DNA of 64,000 nucleotides, from assembly GCF_000369525.1 (NCBI RefSeq), contig NZ_KB850072.1, forward strand, positions 556,760 to 620,759, read 5' to 3'. The DNA comes from Acinetobacter higginsii. GTDB taxonomy: Bacteria > Pseudomonadota > Gammaproteobacteria > Pseudomonadales > Moraxellaceae. The notes under the pieces are model-generated. The model saw only the letters and a program-made list of their open reading frames with translations, had not been told where the DNA came from and made no database searches. Below are positions 58,399 through 64,000 of the stretch, one piece after another. Both the position numbers and the translations under genes were made by a program. How positions within the stretch are numbered: the stretch's first letter is position 1; every line of letters starts with the position of its first letter.

Positions 58399-59775
58399 AT
58401 GTTTGATATCGACACCACAAATGACCGTGATGATGCATTGGAAGCCAGTCCGTCAGACGCTGCTATGAAGTTAAATTATCAAGCGCATTGGATGCCGTTT
58501 ACCGCCAATCGTAATTTTCATCAAGATCCACGCATCATCGTGGCTGCCAAAGGTTCGTCTTTGATCGACAGTGCAGGACGTGAGATTTATGACTCATTGT
58601 CAGGATTATGGACTTGCGGTGCAGGGCATAGCTTGCCTGAAATCCAGCAAGCGGTGAGTCGCCAATTGGCAAAACTGGATTATTCACCAGCTTTCCAATT
58701 TGGACACCCATTATCCTTTCAATTGGCTGAAAAAATTGTGCAACACATGCCTGAAAAGCTACAGCATGTATTTTTTACCGATTCGGGTTCTGAGTCAGCA
58801 GATACTGCGATTAAAATGGCAAGAGCTTATTGGCGGATTAAAGGTCAACCGAGCAAAACCAAGCTGATTGGGCGGGCACGTGGCTACCATGGTGTCAATG
58901 TGGCAGGGACAAGCCTAGGCGGTATCGGTGGCAACCGCAAAATGTTCGGTCAATTGATGGATGTAGATCATTTACCGCATACCTTGCAACCACATCTGAG
59001 CTTTAGCAAAGGCTGTGCTGAAACAGGCGGAATTGAGCTGGCCGAAGAAATGCTCAAGCTGATTGAGTTACATGATGCATCGAATATTGCCGCAGTGATT
59101 GTTGAACCTGTTTCGGGTTCGGCAGGTTGTATTGTGCCGCCAACAGGTTATTTAAAACGCCTGCGAGAAATCTGTGATCAACACAATATCCTGCTGATCT
59201 TTGATGAAGTAATTACGGGTTTTGGTCGCATGGGTACATGGACAGCAGCAGAATATTTCGATGTAACGCCTGATCTTCTGACCTTTGCCAAACAAATTAC
59301 CAATGGTGCTGTTCCATTAGGTGGCGTTGTCGCAAGCCGCGAAATCTATGATGCCTTTATGCAACAAGACTTGCCTGAACATGCGGTTGAATTTACCCAC
59401 GGCTATACCTATTCAGGGCACCCCGTTGCCTGTGCCGCAGCTTTAGCCACTTTAGATGTATTGGAAAATCAAAATCTGATTACTCAATCTGCGGCCTTAG
59501 CCCCAAGTTTTGAAAAATTGATTCATGAATTGAAAGGTGCACCGAATGTGATTGATATCCGCAATTGCGGCTTGATTGGTGCGTTACAACTGGCACCGCG
59601 TGAAGGAGATGCCACCATTCGTGGATTTGAAATTGGTATGAAGTTGTGGAAAGCCGGTTTCTATGTGCGTTTTGGTGGAGACACCATTCAGTTTGGCCCA
59701 ATGTTCAATAGCACCGAAGCGCAATTATCAAGGTTGATCAATGCTGTGGGTGAAACTCTTTATCAAGTGAAATAA
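58399..59775 (+). CDS. Beta-alanine:pyruvate aminotransferase (class III, omega-amino acid)
   Basis: 458 residues from ATG 58399; a GTG at 58393 is also possible. Class III PLP aminotransferase: HWMPFTANRNFHQDPRI and YDSLSGLWTCGAGH are typical of beta-alanine/omega-amino acid:pyruvate enzymes. FFTDSGSESADTAIKMARAYW binds cofactor phosphate, LLIFDEVITGFGRMG holds the PLP-contacting Asp, and the Schiff-base Lys is in TFAKQITNGAVPLGGV. It moves the amino group from beta-alanine to pyruvate, giving malonate semialdehyde, the substrate of the next enzyme. Substrate choice leans on that neighbour. Confidence 0.88.
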   Translation: MFDIDTTNDRDDALEASPSDAAMKLNYQAHWMPFTANRNFHQDPRIIVAAKGSSLIDSAGREIYDSLSGLWTCGAGHSLPEIQQAVSRQLAKLDYSPAFQFGHPLSFQLAEKIVQHMPEKLQHVFFTDSGSESADTAIKMARAYWRIKGQPSKTKLIGRARGYHGVNVAGTSLGGIGGNRKMFGQLMDVDHLPHTLQPHLSFSKGCAETGGIELAEEMLKLIELHDASNIAAVIVEPVSGSAGCIVPPTGYLKRLREICDQHNILLIFDEVITGFGRMGTWTAAEYFDVTPDLLTFAKQITNGAVPLGGVVASREIYDAFMQQDLPEHAVEFTHGYTYSGHPVACAAALATLDVLENQNLITQSAALAPSFEKLIHELKGAPNVIDIRNCGLIGALQLAPREGDATIRGFEIGMKLWKAGFYVRFGGDTIQFGPMFNSTEAQLSRLINAVGETLYQVK

Positions 59776-59836
59776 AGCTTGGCTGATTACCCGCCAAAAG
59801 CAAACGGAAAATAAGACACAGAGACAAGGAATACAG

Positions 59837-61399
59837 ATGAATAATTTAGAACATTTTAATGCCAGTGCGTTCAGCAATACGGATTCAGCTCAAGCCTCAA
59901 CCCCTCAATTGATTGGGCATTTTATTCAAGGTGGTTTAGTCACCAAATTCAGTCGAAAACAAGCGGTCTATAATCCGGCAACAGGTGAGATCAGCAAAGA
60001 AGTGGCATTGGCGGATACAGCCTTAGTGAATCAGGTGGTGCAGATTGCAGAACAGGCTTTCCCAGCATGGCGCGATACACCGGTGATCAAACGCGCGCGG
60101 GTGATGTTTAAGTTCAAACAATTACTTGAAGAAAATGCTGAAACCCTGTGTGAATTGATCGGGCAAGAGCATGGCAAGATTTGCCATGATGCCAAAGGTG
60201 AATTGCAGCGTGGCATTGAAAATGTGGAATATGCCTGTGGTGCACCTGAGTTTTTAAAAGGCGAATATTCTAAGAATGTTGGTCCAGATATTGATTCTTG
60301 GAGTGAGTTTCAACCTTTAGGTGTGGTTGCAGGGATTACCCCTTTTAACTTCCCTGCAATGGTGCCGCTGTGGATGTTCCCGATGGCGATTGTGTGTGGC
60401 AATTGCTTTATTTTAAAACCTTCGGAAAAGGCACCATCCGCTGCATTATATCTAGCTGAATTATTGAAACAAGCGGGTTTGCCAGATGGGGTGTTTAATG
60501 TGGTCAATGGTGACAAAGAAGCCGTCGATGCTTTACTGCATCATCCTAAAATCCAAGCCATCAGCTTTGTTGGATCAACGCCAATCGCGGAATATATTTA
60601 TCGGACTGCCACCTCGACAGGAAAACGCTGTCAGGCCTTAGGTGGTGCAAAAAATCATGCCATCATTATGCCCGATGCCGATATTGATAACGTGGTGACC
60701 TCTTTACTGGGGGCGGCCTTTGGTTCATCGGGTGAGCGTTGTATGGCCTTGTCCGTTGCGGTGGCCATTGGCGATGAAGTGGCCGATGTGGTGATTGCCA
60801 AGCTCAAGCAAGAAATGCAGCAATTGAAGTTTGGTCATTATGCCGATGCCAGTAATGACTTTGGACCGCTCATTTCGCAAGCACATAAACAGAAGGTACA
60901 AGCTTATATCCAAAGTGCCGAGCAACAAGGTGCTAAAATTGTAGTGGATGGACGTGATGCCAAACCCGTCGGTTATGAACATGGATTCTTTGTCGGGCCG
61001 ACCTTGATTGATCAAATTTCAGCAGAGATGACAAGCTATCAACAAGAAATTTTTGGGCCGGTATTACAAGTGATTCGTGTCGAGAGCATGCAAGAAGCCA
61101 TGCAGTTGATCAACGACCATGAATATGGCAATGGCACCTGTATTTATACTCGCGATGGCGAAGCGGCGCGTTATTTTAGCAATAATATCCAAGTGGGTAT
61201 GGTCGGGATCAATGTGCCATTACCTGTACCTGTTGCCTATCACAGTTTTGGCGGCTGGAAGCGTTCACTGTTTGGTGATTTATATGCTTATGGGCCAGAT
61301 GGCGTGCGTTTCTATACCCGCCGTAAAACCATCACCCAACGTTGGCCATCCGCACAGATTCGTGAGGCGAAACAATTTGCCATGCCAACTTTAAATTAA
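59837..61399 (+). CDS. mmsA: CoA-acylating (methyl)malonate-semialdehyde dehydrogenase
   Basis: 520 residues, aldehyde dehydrogenase superfamily, MMSDH branch. GVVAGITPFNFPAMVPLWMFPMAIVCGNCFILKPSEKAPSAAL and the active-site Cys in SSGERCMALSVAVAIG are diagnostic, as is VPVAYHSFGGWKRSLFGDLYAYGPDGVRFYTRRKT at the end. It turns malonate semialdehyde into acetyl-CoA, or methylmalonate semialdehyde into propionyl-CoA, with NAD+ and CoA. Next to a beta-alanine aminotransferase it probably serves the former. An MmsA of valine catabolism may exist elsewhere. Confidence 0.9.
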   Translation: MNNLEHFNASAFSNTDSAQASTPQLIGHFIQGGLVTKFSRKQAVYNPATGEISKEVALADTALVNQVVQIAEQAFPAWRDTPVIKRARVMFKFKQLLEENAETLCELIGQEHGKICHDAKGELQRGIENVEYACGAPEFLKGEYSKNVGPDIDSWSEFQPLGVVAGITPFNFPAMVPLWMFPMAIVCGNCFILKPSEKAPSAALYLAELLKQAGLPDGVFNVVNGDKEAVDALLHHPKIQAISFVGSTPIAEYIYRTATSTGKRCQALGGAKNHAIIMPDADIDNVVTSLLGAAFGSSGERCMALSVAVAIGDEVADVVIAKLKQEMQQLKFGHYADASNDFGPLISQAHKQKVQAYIQSAEQQGAKIVVDGRDAKPVGYEHGFFVGPTLIDQISAEMTSYQQEIFGPVLQVIRVESMQEAMQLINDHEYGNGTCIYTRDGEAARYFSNNIQVGMVGINVPLPVPVAYHSFGGWKRSLFGDLYAYGPDGVRFYTRRKTITQRWPSAQIREAKQFAMPTLN

Positions 61400-61408
61400 T
61401 TTTTGCTC

Positions 61409-61440
61409 AAGGGGAGACCATTGGTTTTCCCTTTTTATTT
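61409..61440 (+). terminator. Terminator or attenuator between mmsA and the permease
   Basis: An 11-bp stem with two G-T pairs: AAGGGGAGACC (61409-61419) with GGTTTTCCCTT (61423-61433), followed by TTTATTTTTAT. It would end most transcripts before the downstream permease. Confidence 0.75.
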
Positions 61441-61500
61441 TTATAGGAATTTAAACATGTAATTAACGGTTTTTTAAGACGTATTTTTAAGGAATAAAAT

Positions 61501-62892
61501 ATGAATAGCGTAAAAACAACAAAATTAGGTGAAGGACTTTCGAACCGCCATGTCACTATGATCAGTATTGGTGGTGTCATTGGTGCAGGTTTATTTGTCG
61601 GTTCATCCGCTGCAATTGCCAAAGCAGGTCCCGCTGCTGTACTGGCTTATATTATTACCAGTATTCTGGTTTTTTTAGTCATGCGTATGCTCGGTGAAAT
61701 GGCCGTTGCACAGCCTGACACAGGTTCATTTTCAACGTATGCCCGTAAAGCAATTGGTCCTTGGGCAGGTTTTAGTGTGGGCTGGCTGTATTGGTGGTTC
61801 TGGGTTTTGGTGATTCCAATTGAAGCCATTGCAGGGGCCGAAATTCTGCATGCTTGGTTTCCACAGGTATCCAGTGCCATTTACGCCTTTGCATTTATTA
61901 TTTTACTGAGTTTGGCCAACTTCTTTAGCACCAAAAGTTTTGGCGAGTTTGAGTTTTGGTTTGCGCTGATTAAAGTGATTGCGATCCTTGTATTTATTGT
62001 GATTGGTGCATCTGCTGTATTTGGACTGTGGCCTTTAGCCAAAGATGTCAGTGGTGTGGGCAATCTCTTTTCCAATGGCGGCTTTATGCCACATGGCATG
62101 GGCGGTGTTCTATCGGCAATTTTGATCTCGGCATTTTCCTTCTTTGGCATTGAAATTCTTTCGATTGCTGCGGCGGAGTCTAAAAATCCTGAAGAGAAAA
62201 TCAAACGAGCGACCAATTTAGTGCTGTATCGGATTATCTTATTCTTCGTGGTTTCGATTTTCCTCGCGGTTGCCTTGGTTGATTGGCGTTCACCCGATTT
62301 ACAAAAATTAGGCACCTTTCAGTATGTCTTGGTCAGCCTAAATATTCCTCAAACCAAGTTAATTATGGACACTGTGGTATTTATTGCCGTGGCGAGTTGT
62401 ATGAATGCGGCTGTCTATACCTCTTCACGCATGCTATTTGCTTTAGGGGCTCGTCAAGAAGCCCCAAAAATGGTCACGAAAATTAATGCAGCAGGTGTAC
62501 CGACCATCGCGGTATTTGCATCGACATTGATTGGATTGATTTGTTGTGCAGTGAATTATTTATTTCCTGGGCAAGTATTTGGATTCCTACTGTCAACTAC
62601 GGGTTCGATTGCACTGGTGGTTTACTTGGTGATTGCAGTATCACAACTCCGTTTGCGCACCCAATTAGACAAAGTTGGGGCTGCTGTGCCTTTTAAAATG
62701 TGGTTATTTCCGTGGCTGACTTGGTTTGTGATTGTCGTGATTATGAGCGTACTAGGTTATATGTTCCTGTCACCTCAATATAGCTATGAAACGACTTTAT
62801 CTTTGAGCGTAACCTTCATTGTCGTGATCTGTGGACTGATCGTGACCCGAAAGAAGAAAAGTAATCGAACCGTCGCAATACGGGTAGATTGA
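61501..62892 (+). CDS. Amino acid permease, GabP-like
   Basis: 463 residues, twelve membrane helices, APC superfamily. EGLSNRHVTMISIGGVIGAGLFVGSSAAIAKAGPAAVLAY and MRMLGEMAVAQPDTGSFSTYARKAIGPWAGF match the gamma-aminobutyrate permease group, with GIEILSIAAAESKNPEEKIKRATN in the middle. Next to the beta-alanine aminotransferase and semialdehyde dehydrogenase it probably imports beta-alanine or GABA. TAAGGAATAAAATATG gives a good ribosome site. Confidence 0.85.
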   Translation: MNSVKTTKLGEGLSNRHVTMISIGGVIGAGLFVGSSAAIAKAGPAAVLAYIITSILVFLVMRMLGEMAVAQPDTGSFSTYARKAIGPWAGFSVGWLYWWFWVLVIPIEAIAGAEILHAWFPQVSSAIYAFAFIILLSLANFFSTKSFGEFEFWFALIKVIAILVFIVIGASAVFGLWPLAKDVSGVGNLFSNGGFMPHGMGGVLSAILISAFSFFGIEILSIAAAESKNPEEKIKRATNLVLYRIILFFVVSIFLAVALVDWRSPDLQKLGTFQYVLVSLNIPQTKLIMDTVVFIAVASCMNAAVYTSSRMLFALGARQEAPKMVTKINAAGVPTIAVFASTLIGLICCAVNYLFPGQVFGFLLSTTGSIALVVYLVIAVSQLRLRTQLDKVGAAVPFKMWLFPWLTWFVIVVIMSVLGYMFLSPQYSYETTLSLSVTFIVVICGLIVTRKKKSNRTVAIRVD

Positions 62893-62904
62893 TAACACAT
62901 CATC

Positions 62905-62940
62905 ATAAGGCCTGTGCGTTAAAGTTTAGGCCTTATTATT
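62905..62940. terminator. Bidirectional terminator
   Basis: 9-bp arms ATAAGGCCT (62905-62913) and AGGCCTTAT (62928-62936) followed by TATTTTT, between the convergent permease and RhtA-type genes. The right arm overlaps the stop region of the leftward gene. Confidence 0.75.
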
Positions 62941-63786
62941 TTTATAGGCGAAATAGGAGCAACCTGCACACGAGAGCATGATGATGGCAATGCCCGTGAT
63001 TTGATATGGATTGAGATGTTCATTTAAGATCAGCCAACCGGCAAGGGCACTGACTGCAGGAGAGGCGCTCAGTAAAATTCCAAATACTTTCGGTTCGAGC
63101 TTTTTCATCGCAAAGATATCCAGCAGGAACGGTAGGGTACTAGAAAGTAGTGACACTAAAACACAGAGCAGCAAAATCCAATAAGAATGAAATAGCTGAG
63201 TCAGATCAGAGATACCAAAGGGCAGCGCAAATAGAGTGGCCACCAACATGCCAATCGCCACCGTATTGCTGCCGCCTTTGGCGACTTTAGTACCGTAAAT
63301 GATATACATGCCCCAACAGAATGCTGCGGCAAGCGCATAAAACATGCCGATATAACTGAAATTCTGATTGCTACTACCCAAAGGTAACAGCATCAGCCCA
63401 ATAAACGACAAAGCACCCCAGAGTAAATCCTGTTTCTGTTTTGACATGACAATGGCAACGGTGAGTGGGCCCAAGACTTCAATTGAAATGGCAATACCAA
63501 TCGATAGATGCGAAAATGCCTTATAGATCAAAAGATTCATGAGGCTCAGAATTAACCCATAAATGATCAGGTTTTTCCAATCCATCTGGGAATGCAAGCT
63601 ACGCCAAGGTTTGAAAATTATCCAAAGTAATAGAGCTGAGAAACTTAAGCGAATCAGCGCAACTCCTTCAGCACCAAAGATCGGAAATAGGGTTTTGGCA
63701 ATTGCAGCCCCAATTTGTACCGAGGCAAGTGATAGGCATGCTGCAGCCAAAGCAAATTCTTGTTTATTCTGAACAGACGCACGCAT
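62926..63786 (-). CDS. rhtA: EamA/DMT exporter, RhtA type (threonine/homoserine)
   Basis: 286 residues, ten membrane helices in two EamA repeats. LASVQIGAAIAKTLFPIFGAEGVALIRLSFSALLLWIIFKPWR and GIAISIEVLGPLTVAIVMS closely follow E. coli RhtA as I remember it. RhtA exports threonine, homoserine and related amino acids. It is divergent from an Lrp/AsnC-type regulator 120 bp away, the common arrangement for amino acid exporters. Confidence 0.82.
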   Translation of the reverse strand: MRASVQNKQEFALAAACLSLASVQIGAAIAKTLFPIFGAEGVALIRLSFSALLLWIIFKPWRSLHSQMDWKNLIIYGLILSLMNLLIYKAFSHLSIGIAISIEVLGPLTVAIVMSKQKQDLLWGALSFIGLMLLPLGSSNQNFSYIGMFYALAAAFCWGMYIIYGTKVAKGGSNTVAIGMLVATLFALPFGISDLTQLFHSYWILLLCVLVSLLSSTLPFLLDIFAMKKLEPKVFGILLSASPAVSALAGWLILNEHLNPYQITGIAIIMLSCAGCSYFAYKNNKA

Positions 63787-63906
63787 GTCGATGACCTAGA
63801 GCTTGATCATGAGATTTTAGTTCCTGAAGGATGATTAAATTGCGCTTATTGATTGAAGTTTGTGGGTTATTCACTCTATTATCGAAGAAAGATGAGAAAT
63901 TAATTC

Positions 63907-64000
63907 ATGGCAGAACTTTCACTCGATCATTTTGATTATGCAATTTTAAGAATATTGCAGCAGGATAATAAAACTTCACATCGGCAGATTTCGGAACAGA
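63907..64000 (+). CDS. Lrp/AsnC-family regulator, N-terminal start only
   Basis: The window ends 31 codons into this gene. The visible sequence MAELSLDHFDYAILRILQQDNKTSHRQISEQ is the beginning of an AsnC-type helix-turn-helix (LDxxDxxILxxLQxDxRxSxxEIA pattern). It is divergent from the RhtA-type exporter and likely controls it in response to an amino acid. Confidence 0.8.
   Translation, partial: MAELSLDHFDYAILRILQQDNKTSHRQISEQ

Overview
The window looks like chromosomal DNA of an Acinetobacter species (Moraxellaceae, Gammaproteobacteria). The base composition is AT-leaning. The gene content is typical of the genus: a DcaP-type porin, an AroP-type permease next to xseA/xseB and dsbA, a complete leucine/isovalerate (liu) operon, an indolepyruvate:ferredoxin oxidoreductase-type enzyme beside glutaryl-CoA dehydrogenase, and a two-partner-secretion CDI locus. 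The genus is an inference from gene content and family resemblance; I could not run a search.

Left end (1-4.7 kb). An arsenic operon (end of arsC, acr3, arsH, trxB) ends in a strong terminator. It is followed by a leftward P4-type tyrosine recombinase. About 150 bp beyond the integrase start lies an 11-bp copy of the 3' end of a tRNA-Ser gene followed by a tRNA-type terminator. This looks like one attachment end of a genomic island, so the arsenic operon is probably island cargo and the intact tRNA-Ser should lie left of the window. Housekeeping DNA resumes at kup.

4.9-13.4 kb. kup (potassium uptake), a stand-alone lipid A phosphoethanolamine transferase (eptA type), dsbA, xseB/xseA and aroP.

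13.6-23.1 kb. A contact-dependent inhibition locus: cdiB transporter, a 2079-residue cdiA with a PD-(D/E)xK nuclease-like C-terminus, and an unusually long (459-residue) putative immunity gene. A good promoter overlaps an inverted repeat just upstream. This is the most interesting accessory segment.

23.3-36.9 kb. A polar amino acid ABC transporter with two tandem lipoprotein binding proteins, then single genes and pairs: a VOC protein, a TorF-like porin, an HxlR regulator divergent from an MFS pump, copD/copC, two more MFS exporters (TetA-like and Fsr-like), an AraC regulator and a YcaQ-type DNA glycosylase.

37.0-55.8 kb. Catabolism: glutaryl-CoA dehydrogenase, a large TPP/Fe-S 2-oxoacid oxidoreductase with a divergent LysR regulator, and the liuABCDE genes (isovaleryl-CoA to acetoacetate plus acetyl-CoA) divergent from a TetR regulator and an acyl-CoA synthetase. 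These are followed by bioB (biotin is the cofactor of the LiuB/LiuD carboxylase) and a methyltransferase.

54.5-64 kb. A DcaP-like porin with an aromatic-acid-type MFS importer. Then a LysR regulator divergent from a beta-alanine:pyruvate aminotransferase, a (methyl)malonate-semialdehyde dehydrogenase and an amino acid permease, which together form a plausible beta-alanine to acetyl-CoA route. The window closes with an RhtA-type exporter divergent from the start of an Lrp/AsnC regulator. I saw no rRNA, intact tRNA, insertion sequence or CRISPR array.
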